This document shows positions 51,600-60,945 of a DNA stretch of 64,000 nucleotides, piece after piece. Position numbers and translations under genes: made by a program. Under the pieces are notes generated by a model. The model did no database searches and had not been told where the DNA came from. It worked only from the letters and a program-made list of their open reading frames with translations. This DNA is from an uncultured Prevotellaceae bacterium (lineage in GTDB: Bacteria; Bacteroidota; Bacteroidia; Bacteroidales; Bacteroidaceae): assembly GCA_900319225.1 (NCBI GenBank), contig ONNV01000002.1, forward strand, positions 62,001 through 126,000, written 5' to 3'. Positions within the stretch are counted from its first letter, which is position 1. Each line of letters begins with the position of its first letter.

Positions 51600-52031
51600 C
51601 TAAGATCTGATAAGATAGTCCTGGATTTTCCTTGTCTCATAATGCTCGTTGAGCATTGCGTGGAATGAGTCATATATCTTTCCCTCTATAGCTCGAATAT
51701 CGCATTCAAGATGTTCATCATGTACGCAATGGTCCAGCACAAAACGCTCTAATGCCGGTAATTTTTCATACTCATTATCAAGGGTCGTTTCAACAAAATC
51801 CTGCAAGTATGGATTAATCTCATCGTAGCATTTCTCTTGCAATTCAATGGATAGAATGTCGTAGAAAGTAAACGTAAGCGGGTAATCATCTGGAGAACCC
51901 GCCAAGTAAGCATCTTGTTTATTCATAACCTTTATAGCACGCTTGCAGAGCCGTGATATTATATCTTGCGCATAGTAATCGCAATCGCCCTCTAACCCGG
52001 TAATAAAGTCAATGTAATCCTTCTCGCACAT
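51600..52031 (-). CDS. Unknown acidic protein
   Basis: 143 aa, acidic and helical (MCEKDYIDFITGLEGDCDYY, KCYDEINPYLQDFVETTLDN, CVHDEHLECDIRAIEGKIYD). No known domain. First gene of a two-gene operon with the TerB-relative; divergent from the small tandem genes. Confidence 0.6.
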   Translation of the reverse strand: MCEKDYIDFITGLEGDCDYYAQDIISRLCKRAIKVMNKQDAYLAGSPDDYPLTFTFYDILSIELQEKCYDEINPYLQDFVETTLDNEYEKLPALERFVLDHCVHDEHLECDIRAIEGKIYDSFHAMLNEHYETRKIQDYLIRS

Positions 52032-52084
52032 GATTATATGTGTTTTCTACAAATATATTTGTTCTTTTCAATAAAACCAATTTT

Positions 52085-52134
52085 CTGCAACCCTTGCAGA
52101 AAATCCATAATCAAAGAGAAAACAGATAGATTTG
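52085..52134 (+). promoter_or_regulatory. Promoter with palindrome CTGCAACCCTTGCAG, site 2
   Basis: Core palindrome at 52085-52099 (arms extend to 10 bp on both sides, 52081-52103), then exactly 27 bp to TAGATTTG (52127-52134), as at 48566. Drives the three tandem small genes. Confidence 0.65.
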
Positions 52135-52152
52135 TCAAACAAATAGGAACTA

Positions 52153-52365
52153 ATGGAAAAGAAAATATCAGAAAAGGAACTCCTGCAGATGCAGATGGAG
52201 GTTGGTGGAACGATTCAGGACCTGATAGACAAATATCCAGGCAACAAAGACGTGAGGTCCGCGGTGATCTTAGGCGCATACAGGTGTTTGAAAGAGAAAA
52301 AGCCCCTGAACGAACTGAGTATAGCAATGGCCTCGAGAGCTATCGCGCGAGAAGAAATGCGTTAG
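52153..52365 (+). CDS. Small tandem paralogue 1
   Basis: 70 aa. ISEKELLQMQMEVGGTIQDL, GAYRCLKEKKPLNELSIAMA and SRAIAREEMR. Two paralogues follow in tandem. Helical, soluble; family unknown. Promoter with palindrome directly upstream. Confidence 0.7.
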   Translation: MEKKISEKELLQMQMEVGGTIQDLIDKYPGNKDVRSAVILGAYRCLKEKKPLNELSIAMASRAIAREEMR

Positions 52366-52414
52366 CAAGAACTAAAAACAGTGGATGATAATGAATAGTC
52401 GATTTGATAAAGCA

Positions 52415-52636
52415 ATGGACAAAGAAATATCAGAACAGAAACTCCTGCAGATGGAAATGGTAGGAGGCGGAACGATTCTAAACCTGATAAACAAGCATCC
52501 GGAAATCAAAGGTTGGAGGTCCGCAATGATCACAGGCGCATACAGATGTTTGGAAGTGGGTTGGACCCTGCACGAAATGAATATATCAGTAGCAGCGAGA
52601 GAAATCGCGCGTGAAAAAGGAACCGATTTTGAATAG
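52415..52636 (+). CDS. Small tandem paralogue 2
   Basis: 73 aa from MDKEISEQKLLQMEMVGGGT; the start is set by alignment with copy 1 (an ATG at 52385 is also in frame). Keeps GGGTILNLINKHPE and GAYRCLEVGWTLHEMNISVA, AAREIAREK. Confidence 0.65.
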   Translation: MDKEISEQKLLQMEMVGGGTILNLINKHPEIKGWRSAMITGAYRCLEVGWTLHEMNISVAAREIAREKGTDFE

Positions 52637-52663
52637 TATTAAGGGCTTTTTTTGTTTTAGTAA

Positions 52664-52900
52664 ATGATCACTGTTATATCAGAACAGGAGCTTCTTCAGA
52701 TGGAAATGGTAGGAGGCGGAAAGGTACAGGACTTGATAGACGAATATCCGGGCAACGACAAAGTGAAATACGGAGTGATCACAGGCGCATACAGGTGCTT
52801 GGAAGTGGGCTGGCCCCTGCACGAACTGAATATAGCAGTAGCATCCAGGGAAATCGCGCGAGAAGAATTGCAAAGGCAAGGAATAAAAATCAGCGGGTAA
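52664..52900 (+). CDS. Small tandem paralogue 3
   Basis: 78 aa. MITVISEQELLQMEMVGGGK at the start, GAYRCLEVGWPLHELNIAVA and SREIAREELQ. Closer to copy 2 than to copy 1 (shared EMVGGG and LEVGW). Confidence 0.7.
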   Translation: MITVISEQELLQMEMVGGGKVQDLIDEYPGNDKVKYGVITGAYRCLEVGWPLHELNIAVASREIAREELQRQGIKISG

Positions 52901-52933
52901 TTATTGAAGATAATGAAAATAAGTATCAGTGAG

Positions 52934-53260
52934 TCATTTGAATGTCTCCTTCAAATGCTTATGATACAGCTCAACAAACTTAGATGACAAATCATCTGGC
53001 TCCATTCCAAACAGTAGCGCCTCAGGAACCGATTCCCCAGGCTTGATTTCAACCTGCGTGCCAGTCAATACAGAACGCTCAACCTTACCTCTATAGATCC
53101 AGTTGTTACGCACCCACAATCCCAGCCCAAAGTGCTGTCTCGTTGCATACTCCTCATCATCCTGAGTCTGCAGCGCATTTCTCTTATCTTCATCCGTCAG
53201 GAGCTCATCCAGCATTGCGAATGCCTCCTCTTGAGTCTTTGGGTATTTTGTCCTTTTCAT
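52934..53260 (-). CDS. DUF6794-like protein
   Basis: 108 aa. YPKTQEEAFAMLDELLTDED near the start, then RQHFGLGLWVRNNWIYRGK, the core of this family, and DDLSSKFVELYHKHL. Function unknown. Downstream of the ADP-ribosylglycohydrolase on the same strand (18-bp gap), so co-transcribed. Confidence 0.75.
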   Translation of the reverse strand: MKRTKYPKTQEEAFAMLDELLTDEDKRNALQTQDDEEYATRQHFGLGLWVRNNWIYRGKVERSVLTGTQVEIKPGESVPEALLFGMEPDDLSSKFVELYHKHLKETFK

Positions 53261-53278
53261 ACAATTATAATGTTGAGA

Positions 53279-54475
53279 TCATTTCCACCTAATATAAACA
53301 TACTTCCGTTTCCACCGCTGCTTCTCAGGAGTATCGCAAGGATCATATTCGCTGATAATACAGCCGGTGTATAGATCAGTGGCCATCTCCTCAATCACAT
53401 CAACAATCTCCAGCTTATCGGTATAGCAATCCGGAATTCCACTGCGTCCCAGCAGGCATCCCATAATATTGCCGCATATGGCACCTGTAGAGTCACTGTC
53501 GCCGCTATGGTTCACAGCACTTACTACAGCATCCTCAAAACTGTCAGCGTGCTTAATGGCACTGTATACCGCTATGGCCAGCGCCTCATGTCCGGTCCAG
53601 CCCTCGCCAATTTGGGCAATGGCCTTCACATCCACAGTGTCGGTGTAGGCCAAATCAATAGCCTGCATCACAATATCCTGCTGCCGCTTTACATGCTTTG
53701 GCCACAACTCGCCGTAAGTCTTATGATGGTCCGGCTCCGAATCAATCTCGGGTAGTATATCTATGGCCTGCCTGGCAGCGTGGGCCAGTCTGTCACAGCC
53801 CACAACCTCACCGTCCATAATGTCCATAATCAGATGATTCAGCACGGCCGATGGCAAGAATCCCAGCGGATGCTTATGCGTTAATCTGGCCGCCTCGGCA
53901 GCCATCATGTCAATATACTTATTGTCTCCGTCGCCATACTGATGGATTGAGCAGAGTAGGGCAATGGGAGCGATTCTCATCACACCGCCGCATCCGCAGC
54001 TGTCATTCTTCACCTCATCACGATTTTTCAGGGCTTCGATAGCCATGATGCAAGTATTGCCGGGCGCACGTCTTGAGTATAGTTCCGGAACATCCAATAG
54101 CCAGGTATGGCCATTGGTAAACATACCATCGTCTGCAGGACGCTCAGTCAGTTTCTGCGTCATCAACCAGTCTATATACGTACATTCGCAATACGTATCA
54201 GGCCTGCCCATAATGCCGCGCATATATCCGCGCGTCATTCCCAGCAGAAGTCCTGCAGCAGTAAACAGCGTCATCTGAGTGTCATCCGATATAAGAGCCT
54301 TTCCATTCCTGGCCAGCTTGTATCTGGTAATGCCTCTCTCACCGTACTCGTTCACAATGTCGTTCCAAGACCGGAACTCCACAGGGTAGCCCAGGGCATC
54401 GCCTACAGCTCCGCCCACCATGCAACCCAACACACGGTCTTTCTGTTTATCTGATTGTATGGAACGGTCAGTCAT
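53279..54475 (-). CDS. ADP-ribosylglycohydrolase family protein
   Basis: 398 aa. GCMVGGAVGDALGYPVEF at the start, metal-binding SDDTQMTLFT (about residue 63) and NHSGDSDSTGAICGN (about 314) are the family signatures, so both Mg2+ sites look intact. The family removes ADP-ribose from proteins or nucleic acids, or cleaves related bonds. Its position downstream of restriction genes, beside a small unknown gene, suggests a role in conflict or in undoing ADP-ribosylation, but no ADP-ribosyltransferase is visible. Confidence 0.88.
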   Translation of the reverse strand: MTDRSIQSDKQKDRVLGCMVGGAVGDALGYPVEFRSWNDIVNEYGERGITRYKLARNGKALISDDTQMTLFTAAGLLLGMTRGYMRGIMGRPDTYCECTYIDWLMTQKLTERPADDGMFTNGHTWLLDVPELYSRRAPGNTCIMAIEALKNRDEVKNDSCGCGGVMRIAPIALLCSIHQYGDGDNKYIDMMAAEAARLTHKHPLGFLPSAVLNHLIMDIMDGEVVGCDRLAHAARQAIDILPEIDSEPDHHKTYGELWPKHVKRQQDIVMQAIDLAYTDTVDVKAIAQIGEGWTGHEALAIAVYSAIKHADSFEDAVVSAVNHSGDSDSTGAICGNIMGCLLGRSGIPDCYTDKLEIVDVIEEMATDLYTGCIISEYDPCDTPEKQRWKRKYVYIRWK

Positions 54476-54547
54476 ATTATGTCAAGAAGGCCTTAGGCGG
54501 AAATAATAAATATAGCCTTATACTTATACTCTCAAAAGAATCTAGTA

Positions 54548-56671
54548 TTATTCATCCTCCGTATCTGTCACTTTATCATTAAGTGGCATTAACTCAAATT
54601 CTAGTACACTTGACGGTATATTCAATTCTCCAAATAAGTAATTCAAAATGCTTCGCTTTGTATTAGTTCCGCATGAAGTATAGACATAACACCGTTCAGC
54701 AATTTTTGTTCTATCTTTATTTTCCTTTTCATGCATCCAATAATCCAGTGAGGCAACATACGTCATAGTTGACGGATTTTCATCGTACATCAATTTACAT
54801 ACCTGTACAAGCATTTCTTTCCAGGTATCAACTTGATGCCTTACGTCTCTATAGCGGTATCCCACTATCTTTCTTCCGGCCAACTCATACTCTTCATCGT
54901 TAAAAGATACTAGTTCGTATTCTTTTTCCAATGGAACATATTTTGTTGTTATCATTGGCCACATCATTAAGAAGTTCTTCAGTAGGATCTCTTGGCGTTT
55001 CTCCAATTCAACCAGTGTCCACTTAGAACATTGCTTAAGGTAATTCGACAAGCGGAAAGCAGAATTATCAAAACCATCAATCTTTTTGCCTTTGCGGTCA
55101 ATATACCCTTCTTTTTTCTCACTGAAGGAATGATTACTATATGAAATGTTGAATCCGGTTAGTGTGAGATTCGCAAAAGTGTGCAAATAAGTATTATAGA
55201 TGTTTTCCCAATCTTTTCCAAGTTCTTGCTTCCACTGGGGGGTAAGTGTCTGGGGCATAATATGCTCAATAGTATAATCTCCGGAATTCATCTTCTCAAC
55301 GATAGTATCGTTGGCTTCAGGGCTATTCTCATTTTCCATTCTTTCAAAAAGGAAGCACCTATAACTACTTGGTATCCTGTAAATCTGCCTTGTAGGAAAC
55401 TCCTTTTGAACTTCAGTATCAGTGGGGAATGTAGAAGTTCCTTGCTTCTTTAAAAGTACATATTTAAGTACCTCTGAATAGGGGAGATTTAATTCTATAG
55501 CTCTTTTTTCATGACGATAGTAAATTTTCATGATGTCATTATGGAGTACAGCAAACATTTTCTGGAGAGCATTTGCAGGGTAGTTACAAATGATACGTCT
55601 AGCCCAGTAGTTTTCTATTACGTCCAATACAGTATATATCTCATCTTCTTCCAGGTGCTTATTATATGCATAGTCAAAGAATGACAATAGGTATGGTAGA
55701 TGTACTGCGGTACCAATATTGGCTATTTGTTTTAATTTTCTGTCAATTATAGGAATCTCTGTTTCTCCTTTCGTTATTTGCCTATAATAACGCGCGTATT
55801 TCAGCATTTGTTCTAGCAATTCTCTTCTTTCAATCTTATGGTCTTCGTCATACTGCTTAAAATCAAAATAGAGCTCCTCTATATTGCTGATAGTTCCATT
55901 ATTTACAATCGTGAGGAAATCACGAATAAACATTGTTGGTTCACCATCTGTGAGCTTCTCAATCTTACTCCAGTATGAGTAATAATAATCTTCCTGCTCC
56001 TTAGGACTTAATGACATCAGTAAGTAATTCCTTACTTTGTCGGCCTCCTCCAGATCTTTACCACATGAGTTTAAAGACTCAAAAATGAGTTGGGGATTAT
56101 CGTCTGAGTCCAGGCAGATATCAATAATTATAAGTTTTTCAATAGAATCAATAAGGTCAGTAAAAGTCAGGGAGCTAGCTTTTATCATATTATAAAAGAG
56201 CTCATAATTGGATGTTATGCCGGAATTATTGACATATTCTTTGGGATTGTTGGAGAAAAGAGCATCGTAAGCCTTTCTGTCTTCGTCTATGGGCTTAAGC
56301 TTTATCTGACGTTCAACTTTTCTACGAACAGCATATAAGTAGTTTTTTCTGACTTCATCGATATCCTCATCTCCTTTTTCCATATCACCGTTGGCTACCG
56401 CATTAAGTCCAGCGAGTATTAAAAGAGAGAGCGTAGTAATGCGCTGCTGGCCATCAATAATCAACAGATCATCTTCTGTTTGACTTGCTTTTACAGATAC
56501 AATACTACCAAAGAAATGACTATAGATACCATCATTGTGTATCTTCTTTAGATCTTCAAACAATCTCACACAATGTTTGTGTTGCCAGGCATACTTGCGC
56601 TGATAGAGCGGGATTAAGAAAAGGGTCTTAGCGCCGTAGAAGTAGTCGCTTATCTTAGTTGCGTCACGCAT
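54548..56671 (-). CDS. DUF262/DUF1524 GmrSD-like nuclease
   Basis: 707 aa. N-terminal DUF262: FLIPLYQRKYAWQHKHCVRL and the nucleotide-binding IIDGQQRITTLSLLILAG near residue 74. C-terminal DUF1524 HNH nuclease: YTIEHIMPQTLTPQWKQEL near 468, then FANLTLTGFNISYSNHSF. Single-chain type IV restriction enzymes of this type cut modified DNA and use nucleotides. An unknown extension of about 150 residues follows. It is encoded 53 bp downstream of hsdR on the same strand, so it rides with the type I system. Confidence 0.85.
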   Translation of the reverse strand: MRDATKISDYFYGAKTLFLIPLYQRKYAWQHKHCVRLFEDLKKIHNDGIYSHFFGSIVSVKASQTEDDLLIIDGQQRITTLSLLILAGLNAVANGDMEKGDEDIDEVRKNYLYAVRRKVERQIKLKPIDEDRKAYDALFSNNPKEYVNNSGITSNYELFYNMIKASSLTFTDLIDSIEKLIIIDICLDSDDNPQLIFESLNSCGKDLEEADKVRNYLLMSLSPKEQEDYYYSYWSKIEKLTDGEPTMFIRDFLTIVNNGTISNIEELYFDFKQYDEDHKIERRELLEQMLKYARYYRQITKGETEIPIIDRKLKQIANIGTAVHLPYLLSFFDYAYNKHLEEDEIYTVLDVIENYWARRIICNYPANALQKMFAVLHNDIMKIYYRHEKRAIELNLPYSEVLKYVLLKKQGTSTFPTDTEVQKEFPTRQIYRIPSSYRCFLFERMENENSPEANDTIVEKMNSGDYTIEHIMPQTLTPQWKQELGKDWENIYNTYLHTFANLTLTGFNISYSNHSFSEKKEGYIDRKGKKIDGFDNSAFRLSNYLKQCSKWTLVELEKRQEILLKNFLMMWPMITTKYVPLEKEYELVSFNDEEYELAGRKIVGYRYRDVRHQVDTWKEMLVQVCKLMYDENPSTMTYVASLDYWMHEKENKDRTKIAERCYVYTSCGTNTKRSILNYLFGELNIPSSVLEFELMPLNDKVTDTEDE

Positions 56672-56723
56672 ATGTTGGTGGTTTAAGTTAATCGTTAAGT
56701 TCGTTAATAATCCTTGGGTCTAT

Positions 56724-59702
56724 TTACTGCATATTCTTAAGAGTCTTATAAACCTCGGTAATGAATACACCCAGAACCTGTTTCTTAATCTCCGGGTTTG
56801 AAAGCAACATAGTAAAGAAATCCTGGTTCTGCTCAAGGCCTTGTACAAGTGCATCATCTATATCATCAAAATATGAGAACTTAAACTCATCTTCAGAGTT
56901 AACAAGAGCTGATTGTTGTAGCTTCTCGGATTTCAATAAAATCTCCTTAATCTGGAGCATAGCCTTTGCAGTTACATCTTTGTCAAAGTTGTTGCCGGTG
57001 CGATTATTGATTTCTTCAATAATCTCTGACAGCTTCTTCTCCTCGTCCTCAGATAACTGCGCTTCAGCCTCAGGTAGTCTTACATAAGGGTTAGCAACTA
57101 TTTCAGGCTTTTTATATTCACCCTGCAGTTTATTGAGGAAATTGTTGGCCACAATCTGATTCTTTAATGAGAAGCCTTCGCCTGATGTGTCCTTTTTAAA
57201 CCAGGATTGTAGATTAGAACAGAACTTATATTTCTTGTGAAGCTCAATATCCTCAAATTGACTAGCTTGTATTACGAATTCGTAGAAACGTACAAAACGC
57301 TTAAGATTAGCAACAAATTCCTTCTGTTCTACTTCTTTTAATGACTTTACTCTGCGCTCTGCCTTTTGCAGGTACCCCGTCATCTGTATCTTTTGCTTTT
57401 CAGTAGGTTTGGCAATTGTAATGAGTTCGGCAAAGTTCTCAATGTCGTAGCTATCAAGAATATTGTAGCCATCAAGCTTGTTTTCTAACTTATATATGTC
57501 GCTTGGAGTAATATTGTTATCCAGAATCGTTGCTGTATAGTATGGGGCAAATGATTTTTTTATGTCTTCGTATGTATTGCAGAAATCAAGCACAAAGGTC
57601 TTTTTATTATAGGGCGGGCATATGCGGTTAAGTCGTGATAGAGTTTGTACTGCGGCAATCTTTTTCAATTTTTTCAGCACATACATAGCGCAGAGACGTG
57701 GCTGGTCAAAGCCTGTCTGATATTTATTTGCTACGATTAGTACGCGACTCTCATCTTTGTCAAAGATTTCAGGTAACTGTTTTTCCGGAATATTATTCAT
57801 ACCCATCTCAGTAAAGTCCTTTCCTTTGAACTCATCTAGCTTAACTTTACCTGAGAATGCCACAAAACAAGATAGGTCGGTGTATTCGTTATCACGGATA
57901 TATTTCTCAAAAGCCAGCTTGTATTTGACTGCTGCAGCGCGTGAGGCTGTAACAACCATCGCTTTTGCCGTTCCACCAAGTTCTTGCATAACCACTGAAC
58001 GGAAGTGCTCAATTATTATTTGGGTGCGCTTCTCAATATTCTCATCGGTGAGGTCAACCAAATATGCAATTTTCTTCTTGGCTTTCCCAGATTTATACAT
58101 CGGATCTTCTTCAATAACCTTGTTTATGTCAAAATAGGTCTTGTATTCCATATAGTTGACAAGTACATCAAGGATGAATTCCTCCTCTATGGCTTGTTTC
58201 ATTGAATATAAATCAAATGCTTCATTCTTGCCACTTCTTCCTGGACGGCCAAATAATGCCAATGTAGTAGGCTTAGGAGTTGCAGTAAAGGCAAACATAG
58301 AGACATTGGGTTGCTTGCCATTAGCGCGTATTTCATCTACCAATATATCTTGAGTGTCTCTCTCATCTTCATCATCTTTTTCGCGGCCTTTACCCAAAGT
58401 CTGAGTAACTGCGCTCATATCCTTTCCCGAAGTTGAAGAGTGGGCCTCATCAATGATAACAGCAAAATTCTTATAGTTTATCTTTTTAATTGTATTGACA
58501 ATATATAGGAATTTCTGAATTGTAGTTGCTATTATTTTGGTGTTACCTTCAAGTGCCTTACGTAAATCATCTGCAGAACAGCTATCGTCCATGACCTTAA
58601 TAAGGCCGGACTTATGGTCAATCTGTCGTACTGCATCTTGAAGCTGTCGGTCAACAACAACACGGTCGGTGACAATGACAATATTATCAAATATCTGTTT
58701 GTCCTCATTGTCATGTAACGATGCTAGGCGGTGTGCGAGCCAGGCTATTGTCTTGGTTTTGCCTGAACCGGCAGAGTGTTGGATGAGATAATTCTGAGTG
58801 GTGTGGTTTACAATCAGATCATCAACTACCTTTCGTATAGTACGCAGCTGATGATAACGTGGGAATATTTGATGTTCTACAATGCTCTTTTTTCCAGTAA
58901 CCTTGTCTTTCTTTTCTGTGGTTTCAACAAATATAAATTTGCCAATGATGTCATAAATGGTATCCTTAGTGAGTATGTCTTCCCACATATACGATACTGA
59001 ATACTTGTCTTTGTATATCGGGTTGCCCTTGCCGGTGTTGATGCCTTCTCCACGTCCAATATTAAACGGCAGGAAATAAGTCTCAAGCTTGTTAAGCTCA
59101 GTAGTCATATATACTTCCTCCAGGTCCATAGCAAAGTTTACAAGACAACCTGCCTTCTTTTGAAACAGACGTGTTTTAGGATCACGGTCCGTGCGATATT
59201 GATGGATAGCATGTGTGTAGTTCTGTCCTGCCTGGTTACATTTTAATTCGAATGACATAATAGCCAGGCCATTGAGAAATATAACGACATCGATGCGTTC
59301 CTTATCGCTTGCCCATACTTCCTCCATTACCGTGAAAGCATTCTGATTTACCTTTGTAATGAGTTTCTCGTTAATTGAAGTAGCTGGCTTAGTGTAGAGT
59401 AGGTCAAGCTTTATATTAGCAATCTCAATTCCATGCTTAAATACGTCAATGAGAGAACGGCTGGGCTTAGTGATTTCTGCATTGAGAAAATTGAGCAGGC
59501 CCTCACGGTAGTTTTCTTTGAGAGTGTTCTTGAGCTTGGTCATTCTCTGTGGCTGAGTAGTTTCTAGGAACTGGAACAGCATATCCGGATCCATGGCGAA
59601 ACGACGGTCATAATGGGTGGCCTCACGTACTACATAACCATTCTCTATAAGGCGTTGCAGTATATACTTCTGGTAATCTTTTTCAGACAATATTGTATTC
59701 AT
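56724..59702 (-). CDS. hsdR: Type I restriction endonuclease subunit R
   Basis: 992 aa, normal length. Nuclease domain with FELKCNQAGQ (about residue 152), helicase motif I HSAGSGKTKTIAWLAHRL (about 312), motif II VIIDEAHSSTSG (about 417), motif III FAFTATPKPTTLALFG and motif VI QTLSRLNRI. It is the ATP-driven translocase and cutter of the HsdMSR complex. Overlaps the hsdS stop by 4 bp (ATGA). Confidence 0.96.
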   Translation of the reverse strand: MNTILSEKDYQKYILQRLIENGYVVREATHYDRRFAMDPDMLFQFLETTQPQRMTKLKNTLKENYREGLLNFLNAEITKPSRSLIDVFKHGIEIANIKLDLLYTKPATSINEKLITKVNQNAFTVMEEVWASDKERIDVVIFLNGLAIMSFELKCNQAGQNYTHAIHQYRTDRDPKTRLFQKKAGCLVNFAMDLEEVYMTTELNKLETYFLPFNIGRGEGINTGKGNPIYKDKYSVSYMWEDILTKDTIYDIIGKFIFVETTEKKDKVTGKKSIVEHQIFPRYHQLRTIRKVVDDLIVNHTTQNYLIQHSAGSGKTKTIAWLAHRLASLHDNEDKQIFDNIVIVTDRVVVDRQLQDAVRQIDHKSGLIKVMDDSCSADDLRKALEGNTKIIATTIQKFLYIVNTIKKINYKNFAVIIDEAHSSTSGKDMSAVTQTLGKGREKDDEDERDTQDILVDEIRANGKQPNVSMFAFTATPKPTTLALFGRPGRSGKNEAFDLYSMKQAIEEEFILDVLVNYMEYKTYFDINKVIEEDPMYKSGKAKKKIAYLVDLTDENIEKRTQIIIEHFRSVVMQELGGTAKAMVVTASRAAAVKYKLAFEKYIRDNEYTDLSCFVAFSGKVKLDEFKGKDFTEMGMNNIPEKQLPEIFDKDESRVLIVANKYQTGFDQPRLCAMYVLKKLKKIAAVQTLSRLNRICPPYNKKTFVLDFCNTYEDIKKSFAPYYTATILDNNITPSDIYKLENKLDGYNILDSYDIENFAELITIAKPTEKQKIQMTGYLQKAERRVKSLKEVEQKEFVANLKRFVRFYEFVIQASQFEDIELHKKYKFCSNLQSWFKKDTSGEGFSLKNQIVANNFLNKLQGEYKKPEIVANPYVRLPEAEAQLSEDEEKKLSEIIEEINNRTGNNFDKDVTAKAMLQIKEILLKSEKLQQSALVNSEDEFKFSYFDDIDDALVQGLEQNQDFFTMLLSNPEIKKQVLGVFITEVYKTLKNMQ

Positions 59703-60943
59703 ATCACTTGTTTTTTTCCGGTTACATATTCGTAAATAAGTGACGATTTGTAGGACTTCAAGGTCTCTATCTGCGTCTGCTTTTCTGTAATGGATTGGTC
59801 AATAATGGCGCACTTTTCATCAAGATAGGCAGCAATGGCATCTTGTTCCTCGATAGGTGGTAAAACAATTCGTATCTCACCCAATTTCTTCCAATTTAAA
59901 TCACAGGAGCGGACTCTGATGCCAGTAGATAAAGCCATAAACACATTTCCATAAGCCATGTTGCGTAAGTAATACATTAGGTATCGCTTGTTATTGTCAG
60001 AATCTAGGACATTTAAAACAGGTGTTCCTTTTCCTCTGGAGTCAGATATTCCAATTGCACCTGCAAAACCATCCATGCCATGGACAACCAAATCACCTGG
60101 CTCTATACCTTGATAACCATATTCCTTATCTGACATCGTAAATCCATCTTCTCTTCGGTTACTACGTAGAGTTACTTGTCCATCTCTAAAACATGTAACA
60201 ACTCCGTCATCCTCCTTTACCTGTCTCTGTAATAGCCGTAATGCATATTTACCTCTTACTGTTGTCCAATGTACCGGTATGGTTTCTGCCCAAGGTATTC
60301 CAGATGGTTTCGTTGGGGCATTGTGATTCAGCCCTCGAGTAACAGTTTCGGCAATGATGGATTTCTTGTATTCGGCAAGGGTCTTAACCTCTGTGTCCAA
60401 ATCAGCCAACAGTCCATCAATCTCTCCACACTTGCCATCAAGAAAATCAGCAATGGCTTGTTGCTCAGAGAATGGGGGGAGTGGTATTTTTATGTTTCCT
60501 AGTTGATCTTCAGTTATTGTATGTCTTAAATTTTTTGCTAAATGAACTAATTCTTTAGAGTTATCTAACATCAAGTAGTAGTAATAATAAAAGTCTCTAT
60601 ACACACCCTTGTGTACCACAAATTGACTATATGCTGGGCTCGTTAACCCCTCGTTGTTAATTCTTCCGATACAACAGGGTGTAACATCCATATCAAACAA
60701 GCACATAAGTAAATTCCCTTTGTGTAATCTTTGATAACCATTGAACGTTGATGGCATCTTACCGCCAGCATCTAAATCTCTGATATTGACACCCTTAACA
60801 GATAATGATAATATATCTTCTCCATTATATATCGGACAAATCTCTTTGATTTTGTGCATAATATATTTATTGGGGAGGACTTTCCAACTGATAGGTATAT
60901 CCCCAACCCACTTTATACAGCTATCTTTCATCTCTCGGGCCAT
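59699..60943 (-). CDS. hsdS: Type I restriction specificity subunit S
   Basis: 414 aa with two target-recognition domains, each ending in the conserved helix: LPPFSEQQAIADFLDGKCGE (about residue 155) and LPPIEEQDAIAAYLDEKCAI (about 365), followed by KSSLIYEYVTGK. It chooses the DNA sequence that is methylated or cut. I looked for inverted repeats with a second specificity gene nearby and saw none, so no phase-variable switching is apparent. Gap of 2 bp to hsdM. Confidence 0.95.
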   Translation of the reverse strand: MAREMKDSCIKWVGDIPISWKVLPNKYIMHKIKEICPIYNGEDILSLSVKGVNIRDLDAGGKMPSTFNGYQRLHKGNLLMCLFDMDVTPCCIGRINNEGLTSPAYSQFVVHKGVYRDFYYYYYLMLDNSKELVHLAKNLRHTITEDQLGNIKIPLPPFSEQQAIADFLDGKCGEIDGLLADLDTEVKTLAEYKKSIIAETVTRGLNHNAPTKPSGIPWAETIPVHWTTVRGKYALRLLQRQVKEDDGVVTCFRDGQVTLRSNRREDGFTMSDKEYGYQGIEPGDLVVHGMDGFAGAIGISDSRGKGTPVLNVLDSDNNKRYLMYYLRNMAYGNVFMALSTGIRVRSCDLNWKKLGEIRIVLPPIEEQDAIAAYLDEKCAIIDQSITEKQTQIETLKSYKSSLIYEYVTGKKQVI

Positions 60944-60945
60944 AA

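Noticed and set aside
59699..60943. Possible phase-variable hsdS
   Set aside because: No second hsdS, no inverted repeats matching the gene and no recombinase in the window.
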